Shown: positions 1-8,838 of the stretch, in pieces
Layout of the letters: each line of letters opens with the position of its first letter
Numbering within the stretch: position 1 is the stretch's first letter
DNA from: Euperipatoides rowelli
Taxonomy: Eukaryota; Onychophora; Udeonychophora; Euonychophora; Peripatopsidae
Assembly (NCBI GenBank): GCA_003024985.2
Contig: PXIH01S0016402.1
Length of the DNA: 11,419 nucleotides
Reading direction: 5' to 3' (one strand)
The notes under the pieces: model-generated
What the model was told of the DNA's origin: nothing
The model's input: the letters and a program-made list of their open reading frames with translations, nothing else
Databases searched by the model: none
Program-made: the position numbers and the translations under genes

Positions 1-429
1 AAAATCAACAAATCATTAAATTCTCGATAATTTGTCTGATTTGACAGCCAATAAAAAAGGGGGAACCGTAAACTGTAATTCTCCCCTCTAGGGTAACACA
101 AATTTCAAATTTCCACTTAATTGGAGCATTTTAAAAAATTTAGATTTTTTGGGGCCCCCTATCACCCCCCCCTCTCCCCAAAAAAAATGGCCAAGTCTAT
201 TTTTATTGTCTACACTATGGAACCGACCCACAAACCTAACACAAAAAAACTGCAAGTCAATTGAACAAACCTTTGTGGAGAAAATTCAATTTAAAGAGTT
301 CTGAATGATGGAATGACAGGTACACAGAGAACATTTGTTTTTATAATTACAGTAATATTTCAATGATTAAAAACAATAGACTTTTTTTTTTAATGTACAC
401 TTGATATGTGGCTTATCAACTATAATTTG
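1..429. other. Intergenic, low-complexity start of window
   Basis: No coding sequence is recognisable. A GC-rich island inside AT-rich DNA contains the 8-bp palindrome GGGGCCCC (151-158), followed by C-rich and A-rich runs to about 187. A run of ten T lies near 382. The last part (about 345-429) may be a poorly conserved outward extension of the inverted repeat that begins at 430, because short matching blocks occur in the same order beyond 3557 on the opposite strand. That extension is tentative. Confidence 0.5.
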
Positions 430-683
430 CTGCTGATTGGTTGAGAGATGGATGAACTCAGTTATAAGTAATGTTTCAAGAAAATGATATTTAGTAAAGT
501 CATGAGCTACAAATTTAATATTAAATTCAAATGCAGTAATATCAGGCTTCTTGTAGGCCTAATATTCTTAAGATGACATTTTGTGATCAAGAGATAAATG
601 TTTGTACATGTATGTGAGGTGCATCAATCCATACAACCAAGTATATCAGGCAAATAATCTCTAAATAGAATAAGGAATGGCAG
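430..683 (+). repeat. Left copy of a ~250-bp inverted repeat
   Basis: Read 5'->3', this segment matches the reverse complement of 3328-3557 in one consistent order. CTGCTGATT (430-438) pairs with 3549-3557. CTCAGTTATAAG (457-468) pairs with 3517-3528. CTTAA followed by GATGAC near 568-577 pairs with the same blocks near 3414-3425. CAGGCAAAT (647-655) pairs with 3355-3363, and AATAGAATAA (664-673) pairs with 3337-3346. Blocks of 80-100% identity are separated by small indels, so this is real homology, not AT-rich coincidence. It lies about 660 bp upstream of the broken gene at 1340. It is either a long terminal inverted repeat of an element carrying that gene or an independent dispersed repeat. 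Confidence 0.75.
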
Positions 684-751
684 AACAATCAGATCTTTCA
701 TCAGTCAACAGATCATTCATGGATTTAAAGTATTTTTATAGTCCATTTGAT

Positions 752-767
752 TGTGTGTGTGTGTGTG
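752..767. repeat. (TG)8 microsatellite
   Basis: A perfect TG dinucleotide run of 16 bp is followed immediately by a G-rich tract to about 780. Confidence 0.9.
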
Positions 768-1020
768 GTGGGGAGGGGGATCTACTAATTTTATTTTAAT
801 AATAATGGATACACTTAGAAAAATTTGTTCAAAATGAAAAATAATATTTAATTAATTTTTAAAAAGTAATTTTTAGCCATTTTAACAACATTTTCTAAAT
901 TTTATCAATAACAGTTCAATATAAAAATAGCATCATCCACCTTGAAAAAAATCAACTTTAAACCTATGACTGATGAATCGACCAATACTCAACCCTACAT
1001 CAGTCTGGGGTTTGCAGAAT

Positions 1021-1103
1021 GTCTGATGTTTTTTAGTAAATCAGACAAGCTGATCACAAAAATGACATTTGTTTTTTTCCATCACCCACAGAATTTTCTG
1101 TGG
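1021..1103. repeat. Two adjacent short hairpins
   Basis: The first is a 7-bp perfect stem, GTCTGAT/ATCAGAC, with a 12-nt loop (1021-1046). The second is an 8-bp perfect stem, CCACAGAA/TTCTGTGG, with a 2-nt loop (1086-1103). No function is evident. They could be remnants of a palindromic repeat. Confidence 0.45.
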
Positions 1104-1339
1104 TGTGGGGCTATTATCGAATAAAATACATTATTAGAATTTAAAAATAATTTCTTAGTAAAATGACAATATAATATAAAATACAATACTACACTAAAAG
1201 AAGGAAAATTATAAAGTAAAACTGTAGATGGCGTCACTATGACAGTGAATCGTTGATTGCGCAGACACATTTTTCACTCGTCCATGTTTAGTGTCAACAC
1301 ACATTTTTTTGTTCTTTTATTGAAATTTTTGGCAGCAAT

Positions 1340-2989
1340 ATGGCATCAAGAGGTTGTATAAATACCCCAGACTCATTTTGCTACATTTGTGGTGAATATG
1401 TTGGGAGGAAAAGGCAGCGCGGCATAACCAGTTTTGTTAAAATTGCATATCATGCTTATTTTGGTATGAAGCTTGGCGACCAGGAAAAGAAATGAGCACC
1501 GTATAAAGTCTGTTACACATGTGTTGAACATTTACGGAAATGGACTCAATGTAAAATTAAATGTCTTCTATTTGCTATTCCAATGGCATGGGGAGAGCCA
1601 GCAGTCATGAAGATTGCTATTTCTGTTTAACCAAAATAAAAGGCTACAATAGCTAAAATAAAACAAAGGGAATGTTGTGTACCCAAATTGCATTTCAGCA
1701 ATTAGACCTGTACCGCATGGTCCTTATTTACCTGTGCATGTACCTCCTGCATCCTTTGATTTATCATCTGATTCTGAAGAATTAAGTAGAAATGAAACCA
1801 AAATCTTGTACACCAGCCCAGAAACAAATATTGAAGCACAAAAATTTACACAAGGTGAGGTAAATAACTTAGTACCGGTACGTGATTTACATCTTTCGAA
1901 AGAAAGTGCTCAATTGTTAGGATCGCGACTGAAAAATAAAAATTTACTTGCTACAGGACCAACATTTTCTTGGTATAGAAATCGAGAAAAAGAATATACC
2001 AGGTATTTTTCACAAGAAAAATCACTTGTATACTGTACAGATATTCCTGGACTTATAGCTCATTTATCTTCCACCACTGATCATGATCCGTCTCAGTGGA
2101 GACTATTTATTGATTCTAGTAAGAGAAGCTTAAAAGGTGTCTTACTGCATAATAGTAATGTTCTTGCTTGAGTAATAAAAGAATCATATGAAAACCTTGA
2201 TTTTCTCCTCATTAAAATACCGGTAGAATATTAAGAATTTAAATGGCAAATTTGTGGGAATTTCAAAATGTTAACCATGTTATTATACAAAAATGCCCTG
2301 TTTCCTATGTGAGTGGGATAGTAGATCTAAAATCCAACACTGGATAAGGAAAGAATGACCTCGAAGGAAAAATTTAAATCCAGGATCAAAGAATGTGATT
2401 CGGCAGAACTTAGTGGATCCAAAACAAGTCCTCTTAGCATCCTTGCACATAAAATTAGGGTTGATGAAACAATTTGTGAATGCTTTGGATAAAAATGGTG
2501 ATTGCTTTCAATATTTAAATGATGTTTTCCCACATTTATCGGAAGCTAAAATCAAAGAAGGTGTGTTCGTCGGCCCAGATATAAGACGGTTAATGAAGGA
2601 TAAAAAATTTGAGGAAAAGATGAAATCAATCGAGATAAAAGCATGGGTTAGTTTCAAAGAAGTCACTCAGAAATTTTTAGGAAATAACAAGGATCCTAAC
2701 CTATAAAATAATAGTGGAAGAAATGCTAAAAAAACTTTAAAGAACTAGGTTGTAACATGAGCTTAAAGATACACGTTTTACACTCCCATCTGAGTATTTT
2801 CCAGAAAATCTTGGTGCGTTCAGTGAGGAACAGGGTGAGCAATTTCACCAAGATATAAAATGCATGGAAAAACGATATCAAGGACACTGGAATGTCAATA
2901 TGATGGCAGACTACTGTTGGGGTTTAAAAAGACATATTGAACCAGTTTCAAAATCTAAAGGACACAAGAGTTCCATTGAAGGAAAGTAA
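1340..2989 (+). pseudogene. Broken copy of an uncharacterised multicopy invertebrate gene (possibly transposon-derived)
   Basis: The frame opens with ATG at 1340 (MASRGCINTPDSFCYICGEY) and can be followed to a TAA at 2987-2989 only by switching frame about six times, near 1600, 1660, 2290, 2700, 2735 and 2790. In-frame stops lie at 1493 (TGA, probably a former Trp codon), 2169, 2232 and 2356 (again a likely Trp). Visible motifs in order are CYIC (residues 14-17), CYTC (residues 58-61), DCYFC (1612-1626), RPVPHGPYLPVHVPP (about 1704-1748), WRLFIDSSKRSLKGVLLHN (about 2097-2153), PCFLCEWDSR (2296-2325), LHIKLGLMKQFV (about 2443-2478) and SEEQGEQFHQDIK with MADYCW near the C-terminus. No introns are needed. 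From memory, this architecture matches a large family of 'uncharacterized' proteins repeated in arthropod and other invertebrate genomes. The RNase H-like look of FIDSSK suggests, but does not prove, a divergent transposase. The longest intact part is 1677-2171. The copy cannot make a full protein. Confidence 0.85.
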
Positions 2990-2995
2990 AAGTAA

Positions 2996-3001
2996 AATAA
3001 A
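2996..3001 (+). promoter_or_regulatory. Candidate polyadenylation signal of the pseudogene
   Basis: A canonical AATAAA begins 7 bp after the last stop codon of the broken gene. The hexamer is common in DNA this AT-rich, so only its position supports the call. Confidence 0.3.
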
Positions 3002-3327
3002 TTTGTCTAATTTTTATAATCAAATTTTTTTATTGATTTATATCTGACTTTATTATTATTTAATTGATTTTTTGAAGTATTTTTTGTAAGTACAGTACAT
3101 TTTATTGAAATAAATGAATGCTTTGTAAATTGTATATACGCATATTTTTAAAAATGTCTCAAATTCGAAATTTTTAGTTTCACAATTGTAAAAAATCTTT
3201 ATGTGATACAGAAAAATGGATATTATTTTTGAAATCAGCATAAAAAATATCATATAATTTACATGAAATTATGTAAACGCCAGACAAAAAGTTAAATTTT
3301 GCAGGCCTGTGTTATGAATTGATAACT
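3002..3327. other. AT-rich spacer downstream of the pseudogene
   Basis: No gene, RNA or clear repeat is seen. A 65-codon minus-strand open frame (3056-3253) consists of Ile, Phe, Tyr and Lys codons, as expected of random AT-rich DNA. Confidence 0.5.
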
Positions 3328-3557
3328 CTGATATCATTATTCTATTCAACTCCCATTTGCCTGTTGTTGTGCCTCCATGCAAATGCACGAACACCCTTTT
3401 TAAATCATGAATCAGTCATCTTTAAGCATATTCAAGAAAGCTAATATAATATTATTGTATCGGAATTTAGTATATTACTAGCCTATAATGTTATGTGTGA
3501 TATTCTTGAATCATTGCTTATAACTGAGCTTTGACCGTTATGTCAATTAATCAGCAG
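3328..3557 (-). repeat. Right copy of the ~250-bp inverted repeat
   Basis: This is the inverted counterpart of 430-683, with matching blocks in mirror order: ATTTGCCTG (3355-3363), TTATTCTATT (3337-3346), CTTATAACTGAG (3517-3528) and AATCAGCAG (3549-3557). Around the 12-bp core, 24 of 26 positions match the left copy. Compared with the left copy it lacks several short insertions, for example the TAGGCC-containing bases near 553-560. Weak similarity may continue outward to about 3640. It lies about 340 bp downstream of the pseudogene's stop. Confidence 0.75.
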
Positions 3558-3673
3558 GCCTACTATTTGTAGGTCAGGTATAGATGGACTGAAAAATAGT
3601 TCAACTGTCTTGAAAATTAATACTTTTTGTATATATTTTTTCAGCTTTTGTGGTACACTGTTCATACTTAATA

Positions 3674-3677
<4 letters not shown>

Positions 3678-3710
<33 letters not shown>
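3678..3710. repeat. (TTA)11 microsatellite
   Basis: A perfect 33-bp run of TTA, flanked by imperfect ATT units. It lies just outside the right inverted-repeat block. Confidence 0.95.
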
Positions 3711-3711
<1 letters not shown>

Positions 3712-3906
3712 TACGGTATCATTATCATTTTTCATTCCTCACAGTGTATATTCCTGATGAAACCAACCAGATGATAGAAATTTTAATTCAATTTTAAAAT
3801 GTAAAAAAATATTTTTAATTGTATAGTGTTTTTTAGTGTCTCTTCATTAGTTATAGTAATAATAGGTTTAGTAGTCGTAGTTCTAGCAAATGGAGCTTTA
3901 GTATTG

Positions 3907-4005
3907 GTAGTTGTAGTAAAGTAATTGTAGTATAGTAGCAATAGCATCACTCCTATTACTATTTTATAACTACTATTTACTAAAATACAATCCTTACTTT
4001 ACTAC
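3907..4005. repeat. TAG/CTA-rich imperfect inverted repeat
   Basis: The left half (3907-3944) is rich in TAGTA and TTGTA. The right half (3951-4005) is rich in TACTA and CTACT. The arms share the perfect 12-mer GTAGTAAAGTAA (3913-3924) and its complement (3994-4005), with further matches such as TTGTA/TACAA and CAATAG/CTATT. The arms are imperfect because the right one is longer. It probably arose from slippage or palindromic extension of triplet DNA, and no gene is present. Confidence 0.55.
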
Positions 4006-4751
4006 TACTTTTACAATATGCACATTATATAAAATAATAGAAAGGTCTATATTGCTTAGGTTTAATACTCCTACTCAACCACTCATCCTTGTGCCATATT
4101 GTTTAATTTACTGGAAAGCTTTGTTAAGCAAATCTGCTTGATGCTATTTGGGTCTCTCTACGACCTTGTGATGAATTTTTGAAAATTTAGGTTAAAAAAA
4201 GCTTTGAGGTTTGCTAACCAGCTGTATATAAATCTCCAGAGCTCCAATTACTCCAGAAACACCTTGAAAAACATTTTTAAAAGTTATTTGTAGCCATTTG
4301 GTGATTTCTTTCACTAGTTCTTAATATTATTCCTGGTGATCTTAGGGAAAGAGAGTACTGGTCCTTCTTTGAAAAAGTATTTGTTTTAAATTATACAATA
4401 TTTTTGTAAAAATTATTTTAAGAAAAAAAAATTTGTTGTGGTTGTTGTCCTCGAAAAATTAATTTAACTAATAATAATAGAGAATAAAATTTCAATTTTT
4501 TTAAGAACAAATACAGTTAATAAAAATTACACTAGATATGATTGATTGTATTCTAAGCCATGCTATTAGCTAAAAAAGGGCAATGGTGCTCTTTTGAAGA
4601 TCTCTCATCACCCCACTGGAAATATTTATGTGGACACCACTGTTCTTTCTACTAAAACTTCTACTATTGCTGCAGTTGTATTAGCTGTTATTGCTATTAA
4701 TTAATATTTAGTTGGCAAAAATTCTGACTTTTTATTAATGCTTATTATTAA

Positions 4752-4825
<74 letters not shown>
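4752..4825. repeat. (ATT)n microsatellite, 74 bp
   Basis: A perfect trinucleotide run of nearly 25 units, with imperfect ATT and ATTACT units on each side. It is the longest uninterrupted simple repeat in the window and probably polymorphic in length. Confidence 0.95.
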
Positions 4826-4829
<4 letters not shown>

Positions 4830-5748
4830 TAATATCCTAAAAATATAATTATTGCTTATTTTTTTTAATTACCATAGTAACTTTTAAATCGGTGTCTTAT
4901 CAAATTTTATACTATTTTTCATTAATCTAAGTATACTGTAGATAAATCCTTTAAAAGCAGAGTAAAAAAATAACCTGTTAAAGATCATTTCAAATATTTT
5001 CTATAATTTATTATTCCTGGAGTTCTTTTTTTTTTTAAACTCTAATTACTGCATTATGTTTGTTCCTAAATATAGCCTACCTAGCATTCTCCTTGAAAAA
5101 AATAATAATAGGGAAAATCGCAATTTTTATATATTTTTTAAAAACCATTAATTTCTTATGAAGGGTGTCCTAAGGGTTTTGTGGTGGTCATTGCCTTATC
5201 ACTCTTGTATTTTAGTCATTTAAGTCTCTCTAACTGGAATTTTTAGTTTCCAGAAATAATTAATCATGCTTTTGAATAATTATTTTTTACTGTATTTAAA
5301 ATTTGGAAGACGTAGGAAGAAAAATAATTTAGAACAGGAATTTGAACATGTTAAAAAAAATGAAAAGAAAGTAGTAATTATTTTTTCCAATTGGTTAGTT
5401 AAGTATTAAGATAAATCAAAGCGCAGCACAAAATATTATGCATGGTCTGATAATTTTTGATTATGATCATTTAATAGTTATGAATGTAATTTCATAAATT
5501 TACTATTTAATTGTGTACTGAAACAAACAAACAAACAACAAAAATGTTGAAATTACCGTGTCCCAAATAAAGATGAAAAAAAAAAGTGCCTGTACCTGTT
5601 TTTTTTTTTTTTTAATTATTGTTATAGGTGTAATTGTTTGAATTGGGCTATTTTATATTATCTTGCTTGTAAATTTTTCTTTCCTAAAAACCTCATTCAT
5701 ACTTTTAAATATATTTTCAAATCGCAATATCTTTGAGTTTTTGTATAT

Positions 5749-5804
5749 GTATATACTGAATGTGCATGTGTGTATGCATTTATATGTATACACAGTATAT
5801 ACTG
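5749..5804. repeat. Alternating purine-pyrimidine hairpin
   Basis: GTATATACTG (5749-5758) is repeated in inverse as CAGTATATAC (5793-5802), a 10-bp perfect stem. The right arm extends into its own 12-bp palindrome, CAGTATATACTG (5793-5804). The loop contains TG/CA-rich alternating sequence (GTGCATGTGTGTATGCAT). No function is assigned. Confidence 0.5.
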
Positions 5805-5836
5805 TCCATGTTCGAACTGGCAAAAAAAGTTTGAAC

Positions 5837-5900
5837 ATTTATTTTTAATTTTTTTTATTTATTATATTTTTAAACATTAAAAAAATTATTAAAAATAAAT
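5837..5900. repeat. A/T-only inverted repeat
   Basis: 5837-5858 (ATTTATTTTTAAT followed by T-rich bases) is nearly the reverse complement of 5878-5900. It can fold into an about 20-bp A/T stem. Such structures arise easily in AT-rich DNA, so its importance is doubtful. Confidence 0.4.
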
Positions 5901-6411
5901 TAATTACTTTACACGTAATGCTACGCTATGAGCCCAACACCGCTAAAGTAGAGATTCTATAAAAAACATATCCTAATGATTAGTGCTAAAATTTTCACTA
6001 AAAATAAAAATTTAAACATTTAATTTTAAATTATTTAGAAAAAAAAGCTTCATCAATTTCTAAACACCCTTGATAAAATGCAGACGAAAAATTAATTGTG
6101 ACTGAGTACATATTTTTTTTTAAAAAAAAAAGGTAAATAAAAGTATATACCGTACATTTTTTTTTTGTAAACCATGTTATTTCAAACAAAATAACCGTGT
6201 AATTTCAAGAATGGTAGTAATACTTAAATCTGTGTTGTTACCAAAATTTGCAAATTAAATTAATTTAAATTAAGGATTGCTTTTATACAGTATATTTAAA
6301 ATCTATAAACATTTTAATACTATAGACCAGTTTTATTACGATTATTTTATTCATTGTGAAAAATTCAATATATTTTATGAACACATTTACAAAAATAAAT
6401 CCAAATTCTTA

Positions 6412-7392
6412 GGCCGGTTTTACACTTACGATTGGATCGTACGATCGTATCACAAAAAGTTTAATACCTTGTCTCTTATGAGGTCATCTTAAGCGATTTG
6501 ATTGCAGGGTGGAGTTTCGACCACAGAAGACTGATTAATCACAATGTAATTAATTTTTATTTCAAGCACAGTTACTTATTATTCAACTTGTTTTCAGAGT
6601 TGTGTCTAGCAATTGAATCACACAATTCGGCTATTAAAAGAACAAAAATATTCATTTTAAAAGTGGGATTTCCCTTTTGATAAATTCCATAATTTTTTAT
6701 TTCTTACTTTTTATTTTAATTAAAATGATGCACTGAAAAGTAATTAGCTGTCTAAATATCACTATTATTTCAAGATAATAATAAATAATAATAATGATAA
6801 TAAAAACACCTTTAGATGAGAAAGTGACTAAAGAGAATAAAGGTTGTTGTTTATAAATTAAAGGGAATAAAGATTAATTAATTTTAAGAAAATTAAAATA
6901 ACAAAAAGATTTCTCCAATCCTTTAACATACACAACATTTGGGCCAAAAAACTACAATCATTAGCTCATTTTCCGTTATCCATAAAGTTTTTAAAATAGC
7001 TTTAGACAAATTAATCGTAGACATTGAGATGCGGTCATGCGGATCCTCTCTAGGTTTACCGTATTTGTTTCTGGCTGTTTAAGATTGATGCCTAATGTTC
7101 ACTATAGACTTCCTCATCCACTATGCGGTCTTTCCTTTGCTCATGATTAAGTAAAACACACACAGCCTTGACAATAGTTATAGTGAAATCAGGCTGGTAT
7201 GGATTAGTCAAAACCTCAAATCATAATGTGCTTACATGCCAAAATTTAGCATTCTTCCTGTTTCCTGCTGCAATCTAATTACAAGTAATTAAGAATCACA
7301 GCCCAAACTTTGCTCAACTTTGGGAACACCTGTGGCTGCGATTGAGTCTGACTAGCAAATCGTCCAATCCAATCGCAAGTGTAGAACTATCC
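6412..7392. mobile_element. Non-autonomous PIF/Harbinger-like element (981 bp)
   Basis: The left end starts GGCCGGTTTTACACTTACGA and the right end, reverse-complemented, starts GGATAGTTCTACACTTGCGA. 27 of the first 34 positions agree, including the shared blocks TACACTT and CGATTGGAT. Both ends are directly flanked by TTA (6409-6411 and 7393-7395), the 3-bp TWA-type duplication typical of PIF/Harbinger elements. The interior has no open frame resembling a transposase or its Myb-like partner. It includes AT-rich DNA, an imperfect AAT run near 6776-6803 and small inverted repeats. I infer a MITE-like derivative mobilised in trans by a Harbinger transposase encoded elsewhere. The short open frames at 6277-6492 and 6498-6680 are incidental. 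A piggyBac assignment (TTAA target) was considered, but TTAA is present only on the right. Confidence 0.7.
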
Positions 7393-7571
7393 TTAAATTG
7401 ATAAAAAGTTATGTAAGATTATCACCCATCCTTTCACAAATAATTTTCAACCATAGATTTTGCCTGGGTTCACAAAAAATTGTCGTTTGCTGATGCAGCC
7501 CATGGAATGTGAGCTGGATCAGGCTAAGATTTATATAATCTGTTATAATAAAAGAATACACAGCTCCTCAC

Positions 7572-8014
7572 CTTTATAAATACACACAGCTAAATGATGC
7601 TCTTTCTAAGTACACATGGCTAAATGATGCACTTTATAAATACACATGGAAAAATTATGCCTTTATAAATACACATGGCTAAATGAGGCCTTTATAAATA
7701 CACATGGCTAAATGATGCCCTTTATTAACACACATAGCTAAATGACACCCTTTATAAATATACATGGCTAAATGATGCCTTTATAAATACATATAGATAA
7801 ATGATGCACTTTATAAATACATACAGCTAAATGATGCCCTTTATGAATACATACAGCTAAATTATGCCCTGTATAAGTAAACACAGCTAAATTATGCCTT
7901 TTATAAATACACATGGCTAAATGATGCCCTTTATAAATGTACACGGCTAAATGACGCCCTTATAAAGACACACGGATAAATAATGCCTTTATAAATATAC
8001 ATGGATAAATGATG
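7572..8014. repeat. Minisatellite, about 15 units of 28-30 bp
   Basis: About fifteen head-to-tail units follow the pattern CTTTATAAATACACATGG then CTAAATGATGC(C). Unit length varies between 28 and 30 bp, and units differ at a few positions (for example CACAGC, ATACAGC or ATGGAT in the middle, and ATTATG for ATGATG). A degenerate partial unit may precede it at about 7555-7571. There are no unique spacers, so this is a tandem array and not CRISPR. Mixed unit lengths break any reading frame, so it is not a protein repeat. It begins 180 bp after the Harbinger-like element. Confidence 0.92.
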
Positions 8015-8729
8015 AGCGGAATTTAACCGTTAACAAAAAAGGGTCAAAAATGATCTTACTCTTATTTTTATCCCGTCATTTTGACATGCTTTGAATTAGT
8101 AGAAAGGATGTTTTGATTAAGTGTAAATTGATCATCTATTTAATTTGTCATTTGAGGTAGGATTGCCTTAGGATACTTGAATACCGGTACTCAGTTCTAA
8201 ATTGATTCCTAATAACCTAATGAGATACCGGTACCGATTTTCTCATTTATCCCCCCCCCAAAAAAAAAAATACAATAATGTAAATGTAAGAAGCTTAAAA
8301 CTATATTTAAAAAAAAAAAGTTCAGAATTAAATAAAGATAGTTTAATTTATTGACCACCAGTTCAAAATAATGTATAAGTTTTTTTGTTTTTTTTAATAT
8401 ACTGTAATAAAATATGAAATGGACCAAACAAGCTGCCTAACTTTGATACATCCTAACTGAGTATTTAATAGAAATTAGGAATCAATATTAAATTACCAAA
8501 ATTATTTATAATTATTAAAGTGATTCAATTAGCCTAATATTAAGTCTGCTATCTTGTTATTTTTAATGAAGTCACCATGGTAATTTAAAAACTTTAATAG
8601 TGTCGGTTGTGTTCATGCATTGTTTTGGCTAGCCTTCTACGTATTTTGAATAAAATTTGTTGTTAAAAATAATAATGATTGGAACTTTAGTCTTTGTACT
8701 CAGCATGCACTTTCTCTCTCTTTCTCATT
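8015..8729. other. Gene-free spacer with short inverted repeats
   Basis: No gene is recognised. ACCGGTACTCA (8183-8193) and TGAGATACCGGT (8221-8232) form an imperfect hairpin. ATTGATTCCTAAT (8201-8213) recurs inverted at 8474-8486. A C9-A11 homopolymer junction lies at 8251-8270. The 72-codon minus-strand frame (8209-8427) spans these homopolymers and has no recognisable motif. The pyrimidine tract at about 8711-8728 leads into the hAT remnant. Confidence 0.5.
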
Positions 8730-8838
8730 GCTTTGAATTGAAATCTTTTCCCTAGAATTTCTCAAATTGCTAAAAAATACTTATATGTGCCGGTTACATC
8801 GGTGGCAAGTGAACGTCACTTTTCAGCGGCTGGCAGTG
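8730..8838 (+). pseudogene. hAT transposase C-terminal (dimerisation) fragment, left part
   Basis: The frame starting at 8730 reads ALN-stop-NLFPRISQIAKK, then YLYVPVTSVASERHFSAAG up to 8834. This matches the hallmark of the hAT-family C-terminal dimerisation region: FPxLxxLAKKYL, then PxTSxxSERxFSxAG. An in-frame TGA sits at 8739-8741. Upstream I recognise neither the catalytic core nor the zinc-finger domain, so only the end of the gene survives here. The reading frame is interrupted after SAAG by the element at 8839-9135 and resumes at 9136. The hAT assignment rests on the order and spacing of well-known motif residues (P, TS, SER, FS, G). The subfamily cannot be told. Confidence 0.8.

Larger units (their letters stand above)
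684..1339. other. Non-coding spacer upstream of the pseudogene
   Basis: No gene is recognised. The spacer contains a short (TG)8 microsatellite (752-767) followed by a G-rich stretch. Two small perfect stems occur: GTCTGAT (1021-1027) with ATCAGAC (1040-1046), and CCACAGAA (1086-1093) with TTCTGTGG (1096-1103). Short open frames here (for example 942-1124 plus and 1082-1270 minus) have AT-driven composition and no recognisable motif, so I do not call them genes. The last 120 bp before 1340 are richer in GC and could hold the old gene's leader or promoter, but no specific element is visible. Confidence 0.5.
4021..6408. other. Long gene-free AT-rich stretch
   Basis: No coding region, tRNA or recognisable transposon is seen. 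It contains the 74-bp ATT array (4752-4825), homopolymers (15 T at 5599-5613, T9A10 at 6113-6131), a CAAA-type run near 5520-5540, and the hairpins listed separately. Similar phrases occur near 4327-4505 and 5011-5135 (ATTATTCCTGG, then TCCT-GAAAAA, AATAATAATAG and CAATTTTT in the same order), hinting at an old direct duplication that I could not confirm by eye. Overlapping open frames on both strands at 5653-5848 are composition artefacts. Confidence 0.5.

Noticed and set aside
3754-3785. CTGATGA...GAAA resembling a hammerhead ribozyme core
   Set aside because: The bases between the two core boxes cannot form stem II, and no flanking stems I or III were seen.
5565-5585. AATAAA followed by ten A, suggesting a retroposed 3' end
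   Set aside because: No upstream coding or retroelement sequence and no target-site duplication were seen. Both parts are common in this AT-rich DNA.
5808-5822. GTTCGAAC-like sequence resembling a tRNA or SINE B box
   Set aside because: No A box, acceptor stem or anticodon arm at the required spacing upstream.
5653-5848. Overlapping open frames of 61 codons on both strands
   Set aside because: They overlap the self-complementary GTATATAC hairpin and AT-only DNA, with no protein motif. They are composition artefacts.
7572-8014. CRISPR-like periodic repeat of about 29 bp
   Set aside because: Units abut directly with no unique spacers, they vary in sequence, and the surrounding DNA is eukaryotic. 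It is a minisatellite.
8209-8427. 72-codon minus-strand open frame with Phe/Gly runs
   Set aside because: The residue runs come from the C9/A11 and other homopolymer tracts, with no domain signal.
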